Assembly (NCBI GenBank): GCA_965247775.1
Contig: OZ252031.1
Span: forward strand, 1,302,001-1,366,000
Direction of reading: 5' to 3'
DNA: 64,000 nt
From: G965247775 sp965247775
Lineage (GTDB): Bacteria > Chloroflexota > Dehalococcoidia > Bin125
Part shown: positions 22,903 to 32,017 of the stretch, piece by piece
How positions within the stretch are numbered: the first letter of the stretch is position 1
How the letters are laid out: each line of letters starts with the position of its first letter
Program-made: the position numbers and the translations under genes
The notes under the pieces: generated by a model
Database searches by the model: none
The model's input: only the letters and a program-made list of their open reading frames with translations
What the model was told of the DNA's origin: nothing

Positions 22903-25224
22903 TTAGCCCTTGTGTCGGGCTTCGGCCTCGGCCACGATCCCCCGCGTCTGGTCGATCATGTCGGGCGTCACGGAGACGGAGGTGATGCCCCATCCCACCA
23001 GACGCTCCGTCAGGTCGGGATGTTCCGACGGCGCTTGCCCGCAGATCGATACCGTAATGCCGTGCCGCTTCGCCGTCACAATGGCCTTCTCCAGCGAGGC
23101 CAGCACGGCCGGGTCCCGCTCATCGAAGGCGTCCGCGAAGCGCTCGCTCTCCCGGTCGATGCCCAGCGTCAGCTGCGTCAGGTCGTTTGAGCCGATCGAG
23201 ATCCCGTCGATGCCCTGCGCGATGAACTCATCCAGCAGGATGATGTTGGAGGGCACCTCCACCATCATCCAGACCTGGAAGTCCTCCCGCCGCTGCAGCC
23301 CGTTCTCTTCCACCAGCCGCAGCACGGCCGCCAGTTCCGGCACCGTGCGCACGAACGGGATCATCAGGTGCAGGTTTGGGTGCCGCCGCCGCACCCGCTT
23401 CAGCGCCTCCATCTCCAGCGCGAAGAGGTCCGGCTCGCGCAGGTAACGTGCCGCCCCCCGATACCCGATCATCGGGTTCTCCTCTTTCGGCTCGAACTCC
23501 TCGCCCCCCCGCAGGCCCCGGTACTCGTTCGATTTGAAGTCCGTCGCGCGGTAGACCACCGGCCGCGGATCGAAGGCCCCCGCGATCCGCTCCATCCCAT
23601 CCTCCAGCAGGTCGATGAACTCGCCCGATCGGCCCGACTGCACGAACGATCGCGGGTGCTCACCGCGGCGCTCGGCCGCGCTCGCCTCGGGGCTCGGGTC
23701 GGCTCCGAACCGCGCCATCATGAACTCCGCCCGCAACAGGCCCACCCCGTCCACATCCCGCGCTGCCACGGCTTCGGCCAGATCCGGGTCAGCGAGGTTC
23801 ACGTAAATCCGGGCATCCGTCTGCCGCTTCGGCGTGGCGCTCGCGCGCGCGCGCCGTACATCCTCCCACCACGCCAGCAGCGGCCGCTCCTCGCCGGCGT
23901 AGACCCGCCCCCCCGAGCCGTCCACCGTGATCTTCATATCCTCGACCAGCGCGCGCGTCGCCGTATCCGTCCCCACGACGCAGGGCACGCCCAGCTCACG
24001 ACTGATGATCGCGGCGTGACAGGTGCGGCCGCCCCGATCCGTCACGATCGCCGCCGCCCGCTTCATCGCCGGCACAAAGTCCGGCGTCGTCATCTCCGCC
24101 ACCAGCACGTCGCCATCGCCCACCCTGGCCACGCCGGCCGCATCCGTCACGATCCGCACCCGGCCGCGGCCCACCCCCGGACCCGCCGGCGCCCCCCGCA
24201 GGATCGGCGCCGTCGCCGCCGCGGGCGCGGGGATCGTCTGGCCGCTGCCGTTGCCGGTCGTCGTCACGGCCCGCGTTTGCAGGATGTAGAAGTGTCCTCC
24301 CGCCAGGCCCCATTCGATGTCCTGGGGCCGGCCGTAGTGCTCCTCCACCTGCAGCCCCACCGTGGCCAGTTCGCGAATCTGAGTGTTATCTAGCTTGGCT
24401 CGCGCCGCGGCCTCGCCCGCCATCGGCACCCACATGCTCCCCGCCTCGCCGCGCTGCGCCTCCGGGTTCTCGATCAACTGCTCCGTCTGCCGCGCGTGCT
24501 GCGCCGCGAGCAGCGAGAGATCCCGCTTGCGCACTTCGTAGTGATCCGGCGTCACTCGCCCCGACACCGCCGCTTCGCCTAGCCCGAACACCGCCTCGAT
24601 GACCAGCCGGCTCCGATCGTTGTGTACCGGCTCGATGGTGAACATCACCCCGGACGCCTCGGACTGCACCATCCGCTGCACCGGCACGGCTAGGTCCACG
24701 TCCAGGTCGTCAAACCCCACCTGCGCGCGGTAGAAGATGGCGCGCGCCTCGAATAGCGACGCCCAGCACCGCTGCACCGCTTCCACCACCTGCTCCCCCC
24801 CCTCCACGTTCAGATAGGTCGCCTGCTGCCCCGCGAACGACGCCTCCGCCAGGTCTTCCGCCGTCGCCGACGATCGCACAGCCACCCGCCCCCCCCCCAG
24901 GCGCGCATAGCAGGCGCAGATCTCCTCCGCGACCGCCCGTGGCATCGGCGCCGCCAGGATCAGGTCCCGGATCTCGGCCGCCACCCGCTGCAGTCGCGCC
25001 GAGTCCTGCACGTCCAGGCCTTCTCGCAGGGCGCGGATGCGCGCGATTAGCCCGGTTTCCTCTAGAAAGCGTCGGTAGGCGCCCGTGGATACCACGAATC
25101 CGGGCGGCACCGGGATCTGCGCCCGCACCAGCTCGCCCAGGTTGGCTCCCTTACCGCCTACGGCGTCGACATCGTGCTTGCCAACCTCGTCGAACCAAAG
25201 AATCGATCGTGCTTCCGTGGTCAT
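22903..25224 (-). CDS. ppsA: Phosphoenolpyruvate synthase
   Basis: The 773-residue enzyme converts pyruvate, ATP and water to PEP, AMP and phosphate, feeding gluconeogenesis. The N-terminal ATP-grasp part has DAVGGKGANLGELVRAQIPV and PPGFVVSTGAYRRFL; ATADLAEASFAGQQ-like sequence and RSSATAEDLAEASFAGQQAT confirm it. The phosphohistidine domain carries GGRTCHAAIISRELGVPCVV with the swivelling His. The C-terminal PEP-binding barrel contains DGISIGSNDLTQLTLGIDRE and GITVSICGQAPSEHP. ATG 25224 (MTTEARSILWFDEVG) is preferred over an upstream frame extension because the conserved start matches. It has its own promoter with an inverted repeat. Confidence 0.93.
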   Translation of the reverse strand: MTTEARSILWFDEVGKHDVDAVGGKGANLGELVRAQIPVPPGFVVSTGAYRRFLEETGLIARIRALREGLDVQDSARLQRVAAEIRDLILAAPMPRAVAEEICACYARLGGGRVAVRSSATAEDLAEASFAGQQATYLNVEGGEQVVEAVQRCWASLFEARAIFYRAQVGFDDLDVDLAVPVQRMVQSEASGVMFTIEPVHNDRSRLVIEAVFGLGEAAVSGRVTPDHYEVRKRDLSLLAAQHARQTEQLIENPEAQRGEAGSMWVPMAGEAAARAKLDNTQIRELATVGLQVEEHYGRPQDIEWGLAGGHFYILQTRAVTTTGNGSGQTIPAPAAATAPILRGAPAGPGVGRGRVRIVTDAAGVARVGDGDVLVAEMTTPDFVPAMKRAAAIVTDRGGRTCHAAIISRELGVPCVVGTDTATRALVEDMKITVDGSGGRVYAGEERPLLAWWEDVRRARASATPKRQTDARIYVNLADPDLAEAVAARDVDGVGLLRAEFMMARFGADPSPEASAAERRGEHPRSFVQSGRSGEFIDLLEDGMERIAGAFDPRPVVYRATDFKSNEYRGLRGGEEFEPKEENPMIGYRGAARYLREPDLFALEMEALKRVRRRHPNLHLMIPFVRTVPELAAVLRLVEENGLQRREDFQVWMMVEVPSNIILLDEFIAQGIDGISIGSNDLTQLTLGIDRESERFADAFDERDPAVLASLEKAIVTAKRHGITVSICGQAPSEHPDLTERLVGWGITSVSVTPDMIDQTRGIVAEAEARHKG

Positions 25225-25256
25225 GGCTTCCCCGCCGGTGGCACCAATCTCGCCGG

Positions 25257-25290
25257 AGTATACACAAGCCATTTGAGGTCTCAATGGCTT
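25257..25290 (-). promoter_or_regulatory. ppsA promoter with inverted repeat
   Basis: On the minus strand TTGAGA (25284-25279) and TATACT (25262-25257) are 16 bp apart. AAGCCATT (25266-25273) and AATGGCTT (25283-25290) form a perfect 8-bp inverted repeat that covers the -35 box and most of the spacer, a good operator position for a regulator of gluconeogenesis (inference). Confidence 0.5.
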
Positions 25291-25320
25291 TTGGCGCCAG
25301 CCCTCGACATCTTCTATAAT
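25291..25320 (+). promoter_or_regulatory. Plus-strand TATAAT promoter-like site facing the glmS 3' end
   Basis: TTGGCG (25291-25296) and a perfect TATAAT (25315-25320) are 18 bp apart. Downstream on this strand lies only the 3' end of glmS in antisense, so it may drive an antisense or small RNA, or be chance. Confidence 0.3.
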
Positions 25321-25369
25321 GCGCGCTGTAGGTTTCTATGTCGCGCGCGCGCCGGATAGACCGGTGCCA

Positions 25370-27232
25370 CTATTCCACCGTTACAGTCTTAGCCAGATTC
25401 CGGGGCTGGTCCACGTCCGCCCCGCGCGCCGTCGCCAGGTAATAGGCGATCAATTGCGCCGGCACGGCCGTGGCAAACGGAGCGATCAGCGGGTCGCACA
25501 CCGGAATCGGGATGTAGGCGTCGGCCGCCCCGGCCAGATCCTCATCCCCCTCCGTCCCGATCGCGATCACCGCCGCGTCGCGGGCGCGCACCTGCTGGAC
25601 GTTGCTCCACATCTTGTCGAACAGCGGGTCCCGCGGCGCCAGCGCGATGACCGGCATCCGATGGTCGATCAACGCAATCGGCCCATGCTTCATCTCCCCC
25701 GCCGGATAGCCCTCCGCGTGGATGTACGACACCTCCTTGCACTTCAGGGCCCCCTCCATCGCCACCGGGTGCTGCAAGCCCCGCCCCAGGTAGAGCAAAT
25801 GATCGACATACGACAGCCGATGTGCGACCGCCTCACACGCGGCCGCCTCTTGCAGCATCCGATCGACCAGCCCCGGAACCGTCAGCAAGCTGTCCACCAC
25901 CCGCTCCAGCTCAGCCTCCCCCAGGTGCCCCCGCGCCGCCCCAATCCGGCAGGCCAGCAGGTACAGCGCGGCGATCGAGGCCGTAAACGTCTTCGTCGAT
26001 GCGACCCCGATCTCCGGGCCGCAGCGCAGACCGATCGCGGCGCCCTCCGCCAGACGCGTCGCCTCGGAGCCGTCCACGTTGATCACCGCGATCTGCGGCG
26101 CGCTCCACTCATCGCGCACCTGCGCCATCGCCCCCAGCGTGTCCACCGTCTCCCCCGACTGCGTCACCGCCACCACCAGCGTCTCCGGCCCCAGCAGCGG
26201 CTCGCGGTAGCGGAACTCTGAAGCGTTGTCGCAGTCCGCCGGCAGCCCTCCCAGGTGCTCCATGTAGAAGCGCCCGATCATCGCCGCGTGCATCGACGTG
26301 CCCATACCGATCAACAACACCCGCCGCAGCGACCGCAGCATCTCGTCACTGAACGGCACGTCCTCCAGAGCGATCCCCCCCGGATTCACGTGCGCGCGCC
26401 CCCGGATCGCGTCCGACAGGGCCCGCGGCTGCTCCATGATCTCCTTCAGCATGAAGTGCTTGTACGGGCCCCGCGCCACCGCCACCGGGTTCAGGTCCAC
26501 CGCCCGCGGCGCAACATCGACCTCGGCCCCCCGCAGATCCCGGATCCGTACCTGCCTCGCCGTCAGCTCGGCCCACTGGCCGTCCTCCAGCGGCTGGACC
26601 CGGTTCGTGTGCGGCAGCAGCGCCGGCAGGTCGCTCGCGACGAACGTCTCGTCCTCGCCGAAGCCCAGCACGATCCCCCCCGCGTTCCCCAACCGAGCGG
26701 CCAGCAGCTGCTCCGGCCGCGACCGCTGCAGCGCCACGATCGCGTTACCCCCCGCCAGCGCGGCCAGCGTGCCCCGGAACGCCTCGGCGAATTCGGCCCC
26801 CTCGCGCAGCGCCAGCGCGATCAGCTGCGGGATCACCTCGCTGTCCGTCTCCGTCTCGCAGCGCACCCCGGCCGCGGCCAGGCGCTCCCGCAGATCGCGG
26901 TAGTTCTCCACGATCCCGTTATGCGCCACCACCACCTCGCCATCCGCGGAGACGTGCGGATGGGCGTTGTGATCGCTCACCGCCCCGTGCGTCGCCCAGC
27001 GCGTGTGCCCAATACCGGTGGCCCCCGCCGGAGTCCCGTCCCCGCCACCCAGATCCAGGGCGCGCTCCAGGTCCGCCAGCTTTCCCGCCCGCTTCAGCAC
27101 GGCCAGCGAGCCGTCATGGTCCAGCACCGCGATGCCGCTACTGTCGTAGCCGCGGTAGTTCAGGCGCTGCAGGCCCTCGAGCAGGATCGGGCCCGCCGCC
27201 TGCTGGCCCACGTAGCCGATGATTCCGCACAT
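25370..27232 (-). CDS. glmS: Glutamine-fructose-6-phosphate aminotransferase
   Basis: The 620-residue enzyme makes glucosamine-6-phosphate, the first step to UDP-GlcNAc. The N-terminal class II glutaminase starts MCGIIGYVGQ with catalytic Cys2 after Met removal, and has GHTRWATHGAVSDHNAHPHV and NGIVENYRDLRERL. Two SIS domains follow, with LLIGMGTSMHAAMIGRFYME, VAVTQSGETVDTLGAMAQVR and LYLGRGLQHPVAMEGALKCK. The end AKTVTVE is typical. It is last gene of the run lamin-tail protein to glmS. glmU, a later step of the pathway, is at 45.5-46.9 kb. No glmS ribozyme was found upstream (34-base gap). Confidence 0.96.
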   Translation of the reverse strand: MCGIIGYVGQQAAGPILLEGLQRLNYRGYDSSGIAVLDHDGSLAVLKRAGKLADLERALDLGGGDGTPAGATGIGHTRWATHGAVSDHNAHPHVSADGEVVVAHNGIVENYRDLRERLAAAGVRCETETDSEVIPQLIALALREGAEFAEAFRGTLAALAGGNAIVALQRSRPEQLLAARLGNAGGIVLGFGEDETFVASDLPALLPHTNRVQPLEDGQWAELTARQVRIRDLRGAEVDVAPRAVDLNPVAVARGPYKHFMLKEIMEQPRALSDAIRGRAHVNPGGIALEDVPFSDEMLRSLRRVLLIGMGTSMHAAMIGRFYMEHLGGLPADCDNASEFRYREPLLGPETLVVAVTQSGETVDTLGAMAQVRDEWSAPQIAVINVDGSEATRLAEGAAIGLRCGPEIGVASTKTFTASIAALYLLACRIGAARGHLGEAELERVVDSLLTVPGLVDRMLQEAAACEAVAHRLSYVDHLLYLGRGLQHPVAMEGALKCKEVSYIHAEGYPAGEMKHGPIALIDHRMPVIALAPRDPLFDKMWSNVQQVRARDAAVIAIGTEGDEDLAGAADAYIPIPVCDPLIAPFATAVPAQLIAYYLATARGADVDQPRNLAKTVTVE

Positions 27233-27266
27233 CGCGGCGTCTCCCCGGCCACCCCGCCGGCCCGCG

Positions 27267-28706
27267 CTACGAAACCGCCGGCGCGGCCCAGGTTCGTCCG
27301 TTCGACCGGAGAGCCTGCCCCGTTGGCGGTGCGTCGCTGTCCGCGGTCAGCCACTCTATGACCTCGCCGAGCGTATAGGCAAAAGTCAGGGGCCGGCCCA
27401 GGGCCCTCGCCAGATCATCGGCGGTTTCGTCGTCAAGGAAATGCCGCCCGTAGTAATCCAGGCTGGCCCGAGGCAGGAACACTCGCTCCCCCAGCTCCTC
27501 GCCGCGCAGCGCCGCCGCGAACGCGGCCCCCGGCAGCAGCCCCGACACGTTCACCCGGCTCCCAAAGAGCGTGTTCGGCGCCGCCACCACATCCAGGCGA
27601 ACGTCCAGCAATTCGGCCGCCTGCGCCGCCAGCCGCCGCAGCACCGGCGCGATCAGCGTGCCACAGGCCAGCGTGACGTGTCCCAGCCGCGGCGCCCCCA
27701 AACCCCCCGCTCGGATCCGCCGACGCGTCCGCGCCCAGTCGTCCAGCAGCGTCCGCGTCATGCCCACCCCGTTCTCCCACTGCGGGAAGCCGTCGTAGCG
27801 CGCCGCGGCCGGGATGCGCGCCCCCGCCGCCAGGTAGAACTCGTCCGCCGCGAAGACCGTGGGCCCCTCCCGCTCGGCCACCGCCCGGCCCTGCCAGCGC
27901 CTGATCTGGCGCAGCACCCGGCGCGCCTCCGCGACCGTATGCGCGCGCATCCCAGGGTGCCGGATGCGCGCTTCCCCCTCCAGGCTGTTGCCCACCGGCA
28001 CCACCCCGATGCTGCGCACATTGCCATGCCCCAGCAGCTCGCCGACGGTCTCGTCCAGTGCGACGCCGTCATTCACCCCTGGGCAGAGGACCACCTGCGT
28101 CTGCACTTCGATCCCGATCGCGCCCAGACGACGTAGCTGCGGCCGTACGTCCGGTGCACGCGGGTTACCGAGCAGCTCCCGCCGCAGTACCGGGTCCGTG
28201 GCGTGCACCGACACGTTGAGCGGGCTCAGCCGCTGCTCCGCCAGCCGCCGCCAGTCGTCCTCGCTGAGGTTGGTCAGCGTCACGAAGTTGCCGTGCAAGA
28301 ACGAGAGCCGGTAGTCGTCGTCCTTGACGTAGAGCGGCTTGCGCAACCCTTTCGGCAGCCCCTTCAGGAAGCAGAAGAAGCACGTGTTGTTGCAAATCCG
28401 CGTCCCGTCGAAGGCGTCCTCGGCGAACTCCAGCCCCAGGGTCTCGTCCGGCGGCTTCTCGAACTCCACCACGCCTTCCGCTCCGTCGTGCTCGACGGTC
28501 AACTCCACCACCTCGTCGGCTGTGTGGAAGCGGAAGTCGATCGGGTCCCGTACCGGCGCCCCGTTGACGGCCAGCACCCGGTCCCCCGGCGCCAGGCCCG
28601 CCTCCGCCGCCAGCCCCTCCGGCGCCACGCTGGCAATGCGTCCCTTGGCCGGGTTGGGGCGGGGGCCCCGCCGAGCGGCGTTCCGACGGAGACCGCCCGC
28701 GGGCAT
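27267..28706 (-). CDS. PDZ-radical SAM-DUF512 protein
   Basis: The 479-residue protein has a PDZ-like N-terminus (RIASVAPEGLAAEAGLAPGD then RVLAVNGAPVRDPIDFRFHT), a degenerate radical SAM core with Cys cluster CNNTCFFCF (C-x3-C-x2-C), and a C-terminal DUF512 domain with GVGMTRTLLDDW, LACGTLIAPVLRRLA and FLPRASLDYYGRHFLDDETA. This domain set is found in Firmicutes, Actinobacteria and Chloroflexota, usually near der/engA, ispH or plsC. The reaction is unknown; an iron-sulfur role is inferred from the cysteines. It starts seven bases after ispH ends. Confidence 0.88.
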   Translation of the reverse strand: MPAGGLRRNAARRGPRPNPAKGRIASVAPEGLAAEAGLAPGDRVLAVNGAPVRDPIDFRFHTADEVVELTVEHDGAEGVVEFEKPPDETLGLEFAEDAFDGTRICNNTCFFCFLKGLPKGLRKPLYVKDDDYRLSFLHGNFVTLTNLSEDDWRRLAEQRLSPLNVSVHATDPVLRRELLGNPRAPDVRPQLRRLGAIGIEVQTQVVLCPGVNDGVALDETVGELLGHGNVRSIGVVPVGNSLEGEARIRHPGMRAHTVAEARRVLRQIRRWQGRAVAEREGPTVFAADEFYLAAGARIPAAARYDGFPQWENGVGMTRTLLDDWARTRRRIRAGGLGAPRLGHVTLACGTLIAPVLRRLAAQAAELLDVRLDVVAAPNTLFGSRVNVSGLLPGAAFAAALRGEELGERVFLPRASLDYYGRHFLDDETADDLARALGRPLTFAYTLGEVIEWLTADSDAPPTGQALRSNGRTWAAPAVS

Positions 28707-28713
28707 CCTGGGC

Positions 28714-29583
28714 TCAGGCGCCGGCGGCGGCGGCGATCGCCTTGAGACGCCGCACCACCGCCTCGATCGACGAGTCGGGCGTGGAGGCCCCGGCGGTCAC
28801 GCCGATCTTCTCGTGCGCGCCGAACCACTCATTCTGGACCTCGTCCGCGGTCTCCACGTGATACGTCTCCACCCCGTTCGCCCGCGCCAGGTCCGCCAGG
28901 TGGCAGGTGTTGGCGCTGTTGTGCCCCCCCACCACGATCATCAGGTCTACCTCTTCCGACAGCTCCCGCGTCGCCGCCTGCTGCGACGTCGTCGCGTTGC
29001 AGAGCACGTTCACCACCCGCATCTCCGTGATCTGGTCAATGCGCGCCTCCATCAGGTTGGCCACGAAACGGGCGAAGCGCTCCGGCGTGTGCGTCGTCTG
29101 GCTGATCACGCCGATCTTGCTCGGCAGGTATTCAGGCAAGCCATCGAGTGACTCGTCCGGCACGGTGATCCCCCGCCCCTTGCACCAGCCCAGCACCCCG
29201 GTCACCTCCGGATGGGAGGGGTCGCCGAAGATGATGATCGTGAAGCCCGCTTCGGCGAGATGCTTGGCCGCCCGCTGCGACCGCGCCACGAACTGACAGG
29301 TCGTGTCGATGACTCCGTAGCCTTCGTCCTCGATCTCCTGCACCGTCACCTGGCCCACCCCGTGCGCCGTAATCGCCACCGTCTCCGTATCGACACCCGC
29401 CGTCGTCCGACTCTCGTTGACCGCGATCCCGATCTGCTCCAGCTCCGCCACGACCTGCGGGTTGTGTACCACCTGCCCCAGCGTCGTCACACGCTCGCCG
29501 TCCCGCGCGGCCTGCTGCATCAGGTCCACCGCCCGGCGCACGCCAAAGCAGAACCCCATGTCCCGCGATCGGATGATCTCCAC
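28714..29583 (-). CDS. ispH: 4-hydroxy-3-methylbut-2-enyl diphosphate reductase IspH
   Basis: The 289-residue enzyme does the last step of the MEP isoprenoid pathway, reducing HMBPP to IPP and DMAPP with a [4Fe-4S] cluster. The three cluster cysteines are visible in DMGFCFGVRRAV, DTTCQFVARSQ and RVVNVLCNATTSQQ. The substrate-binding pattern TITAHGVG (here AITAHGVGQVTVQEIEDEGY) and GGHNSANTCHLADLA are conserved. It lies in an operon with plsC, cmk and the DUF512 protein. Confidence 0.95.
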   Translation of the reverse strand: MEIIRSRDMGFCFGVRRAVDLMQQAARDGERVTTLGQVVHNPQVVAELEQIGIAVNESRTTAGVDTETVAITAHGVGQVTVQEIEDEGYGVIDTTCQFVARSQRAAKHLAEAGFTIIIFGDPSHPEVTGVLGWCKGRGITVPDESLDGLPEYLPSKIGVISQTTHTPERFARFVANLMEARIDQITEMRVVNVLCNATTSQQAATRELSEEVDLMIVVGGHNSANTCHLADLARANGVETYHVETADEVQNEWFGAHEKIGVTAGASTPDSSIEAVVRRLKAIAAAAGA

Positions 29584-29634
29584 CGCGCTCCCCCTTCCGT
29601 TGCTTGCCTGGCCGCTCCTCGCAGCCGGGGGATC

Positions 29635-30462
29635 TCAGGACGCCTGCCGGCTGCCCTCGCCGGTCCCGTCGATCACCGCCTCCTCGGGCAGGTCGGCGAA
29701 GCGCTCCCGGTACACGCCACGATAACGAGCGGGCAGGCGGGCGGCAATTTCTCGCATGATCCGCAAGTGCGCCGCCTCCACCGCCTCACGGTCCACGGGA
29801 CCCTCATGATCCAGGCGGAAGGGCCGGCCGAAAACCACCCGCACCCGAGGGCGCTGGAAGAAGACCCGCCAGCCCTTGCGCAGGTTCTCGCTGCCCGTGA
29901 TCGCCACCGGCACCACCGGCGCCTTGCTGCGCAGCGCGATCAGTGCCGTGCCGGGGTGCGCCTCGATCAGCGCCCCCGTCTCCGAGCGATGCCCCTCCGG
30001 GAACATCCCCAGCACCTCACCCTTGCGCAGCAGGCGCTCCGCCTCCCGCAGCGCGCCCAGGTCCGCATCGAAGCGGCGCACGGGGAACGCGCCGGACAGC
30101 GCGAACAGGTAGCCGGCCCCGCGCTTTTGGAACAGTTCGATCTTGGCCATGAACTTGGGCCAGCGCGGGTACATCGCCGCCGCCAGCATCGGCGGATCCG
30201 CGGACGACAGGTGGTTCGAGACCAGCAGCACTCCCCCCCTGCGTGGCAAGTGCTCCAGCCCCACTCGCTCCCAGCGAGACCAGATCCGGAAAAAGCCGTA
30301 GGCCGCACCGCCCGACAGGAGATACCACGTGAGCGACGGATTCGGCATCCCCCGCATGCTCACCCGCAGCAACTGCGCCGACTCCCCGAACAGCAGACGC
30401 GTGCAGGCCCGGGCCAATTGCTCGCTCAGGCCCCGACGGTCTCGTGTCCCTTGAGCGCTCAT
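29635..30462 (-). CDS. plsC: 1-acyl-sn-glycerol-3-phosphate acyltransferase
   Basis: The 275-residue acyltransferase makes phosphatidate. It has the catalytic NHxxxxD box (VSNHLSSADPPMLAAAMYPR), the glycerol-phosphate-binding FPEGHRSETG and the later VPVAITGSENL. A membrane-associated stretch (TWYLLSGGAAYGFFRIWSRW) precedes the box. ATG 30462 shares one base with the cmk stop (TGATG); GTG 30465 is an alternative start with a four-base overlap. The cmk-plsC pairing is common in Gram-positive bacteria and Chloroflexota. Confidence 0.9.
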   Translation of the reverse strand: MSAQGTRDRRGLSEQLARACTRLLFGESAQLLRVSMRGMPNPSLTWYLLSGGAAYGFFRIWSRWERVGLEHLPRRGGVLLVSNHLSSADPPMLAAAMYPRWPKFMAKIELFQKRGAGYLFALSGAFPVRRFDADLGALREAERLLRKGEVLGMFPEGHRSETGALIEAHPGTALIALRSKAPVVPVAITGSENLRKGWRVFFQRPRVRVVFGRPFRLDHEGPVDREAVEAAHLRIMREIAARLPARYRGVYRERFADLPEEAVIDGTGEGSRQAS

Positions 30463-31205
30463 CACGCCGGTTCCTGCGCGCTCGTGGGGACGATGTCCTG
30501 CATTTCATGCCGCACGATCGCCAGCACCACGGCCAGCGCCCCCGCCAGGTCCAGCGCGCTCGTGTCCACCCGCTCGGCGCCGCCCGCCCGCCGCAGCGGC
30601 GCCGTCGCCCGGCCCGCATCCAGCGCATCGCGACGCAGCAGATCCTCCAGCACTTCCGCCTCGCTCACCTCCCGGCCCGACGCCCGGATCTGCGCGGCCC
30701 GGCGACGCGCCCGCACCTCCGGCGAGGCGTCCAGGTAGACCTTGACCCCCGCCTCCGGCACGACCACCGTGCCGATGTCCCGCCCCACCATCACCATCTC
30801 CAGCCCCCGCGCGATCCGTCGCTGCTCCTCCACCATCCGCTCGCGCACGCCCGGCACTTTGGCCACCTCGGACACCGTATCCTCAACCGCTTTCGTGCGC
30901 AGATGGGGCGTCGCAGCCACCCCGTCGACCCGGATCGACGCCGTCTCGACGCTGCCCGCCGGGGCTTTCCCCACCTCCAGCCGCACGCTGCTCGCCAGCG
31001 CTGTCAGCGCCGCCGGATCATCCAGCGGGATCCCACGCGCCAGCGCCGCCCAGGTCACCGCCCGGTACATGATGCCCGTGTCCAGCATGGGCCAGCCCAA
31101 CCGCCGCGCCAGCGCTCGGCCCACCACGGTCTTGCCTGAGGCAACCGGCCCGTCGATGGCGATCACGCGCAGGCGTGCGGCGGTGGGGCCCTGCTGCTCC
31201 GGCAT
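30462..31205 (-). CDS. cmk: Cytidylate kinase
   Basis: The 247-residue enzyme phosphorylates CMP and dCMP. Walker A is AIDGPVASGKTVVGRALARR, and LDTGIMYRAVTWAALARGI is the family signature with the tyrosine of the CMP site. GRDIGTVVVPEAGVKVYLDA and the Arg-rich SPEVRARRRAAQIRASGREV follow. A TATACT box (31218-31213, minus) seven bases before ATG could give a leaderless internal transcript, in addition to read-through from rluB. Confidence 0.95.
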   Translation of the reverse strand: MPEQQGPTAARLRVIAIDGPVASGKTVVGRALARRLGWPMLDTGIMYRAVTWAALARGIPLDDPAALTALASSVRLEVGKAPAGSVETASIRVDGVAATPHLRTKAVEDTVSEVAKVPGVRERMVEEQRRIARGLEMVMVGRDIGTVVVPEAGVKVYLDASPEVRARRRAAQIRASGREVSEAEVLEDLLRRDALDAGRATAPLRRAGGAERVDTSALDLAGALAVVLAIVRHEMQDIVPTSAQEPA

Positions 31206-31218
31206 CCCGCCGAGTATA
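31205..31218 (-). promoter_or_regulatory. -10 box placed for a leaderless cmk transcript
   Basis: TATACT on the minus strand is seven bases from the ATG of cmk, within the 38-base gap after rluB. No ribosome binding site is present. Confidence 0.4.
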
Positions 31219-31243
31219 CGAGCGCCGATCTCTCCCGTCCCGG

Positions 31244-32017
31244 CTACTGCACCGCGGGCCGGGCGGCTCCCCGCAGACGCCGCACCTCATGCGCGCTCAG
31301 CGCTCGGATCGCCCCCGGCGCCAGCTCGCGCAACCGGATCGGCCCGAAGCGCACGCGAATTAGCCGCAGCACCGGGTGCCCCACCGCCTCGCACATCCGG
31401 CGCACCTCGCGCTTGCGGCCCTCGCTCAGCGTCAGCACCAGCCAGCTGCTGCCCGCCCGCTCCTCCTCGGCCGGGCGGCCCGGCCGCTTGGAGCGCTTCG
31501 ACCGGGCCCGCGCTAGCCCGTCCTCCAACTCCACGCCCTCCCAGAGACGTTGCAGCGCCTCGTCGCCGGGCCGCCCCTCCACTTCCACCAGGTACTCCCG
31601 CTGCAGGCCCCCGCTCGGATGCAGCAGGCCGTCGATCAGCGGCCCGTCGTTGCTCAACAGCAGCAGCCCCTCGCTGTCCAGGTCCAGCCGGCCCACCGGC
31701 ACGCAACGACCGGCGTCCGCCGGCAGGGCATCCGTCACCGTGAGCCGGCCCCGCTCGTCGCTTGCGGCGGAGAGCATCCCGGGCGGCTTGTGCAGGGCGT
31801 AGTAGCGCAGCGGCTCCGCCGCCGGCAGCGGCGCCTCATCCAGCTGCACCTCATCGACGCCGGGGCGCACCCGCACCGCCGGGTCCCGCACGACAGCCCC
31901 GTTCACCCGCACCCGGCCCTCCGCCACGATCTCGGCCGCACGCCGCCGCGACGCGACGCCGGCCCGCGCCAGCGCCACCGGCAGCCGCAGGCCCGCCGCC
32001 CCCGCCGCCTCCCTCAT
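31244..32017 (-). CDS. rluB: 23S rRNA pseudouridine synthase RluB-type
   Basis: The 257-residue enzyme has an N-terminal S4 RNA-binding domain (LARAGVASRRRAAEIVAEGR then VRVNGAVV) and an RsuA-family catalytic domain with YALHKPPGML and the catalytic Asp in PVGRLDLDSEGLLLLSNDGP. Further signatures are KREVRRMCEAVGHPVLRLIR and LAPGAIRALSAHEVRRL. It modifies U2605 or a nearby site of the large-subunit rRNA in relatives. ATG 32017 overlaps the stop of the upstream gene by four bases. Confidence 0.92.
   Translation of the reverse strand: MREAAGAAGLRLPVALARAGVASRRRAAEIVAEGRVRVNGAVVRDPAVRVRPGVDEVQLDEAPLPAAEPLRYYALHKPPGMLSAASDERGRLTVTDALPADAGRCVPVGRLDLDSEGLLLLSNDGPLIDGLLHPSGGLQREYLVEVEGRPGDEALQRLWEGVELEDGLARARSKRSKRPGRPAEEERAGSSWLVLTLSEGRKREVRRMCEAVGHPVLRLIRVRFGPIRLRELAPGAIRALSAHEVRRLRGAARPAVQ

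Noticed and set aside
27233..27266. glmS ribozyme upstream of glmS
   Set aside because: The gap to the upstream gene is only 34 bases, too short for the ribozyme.
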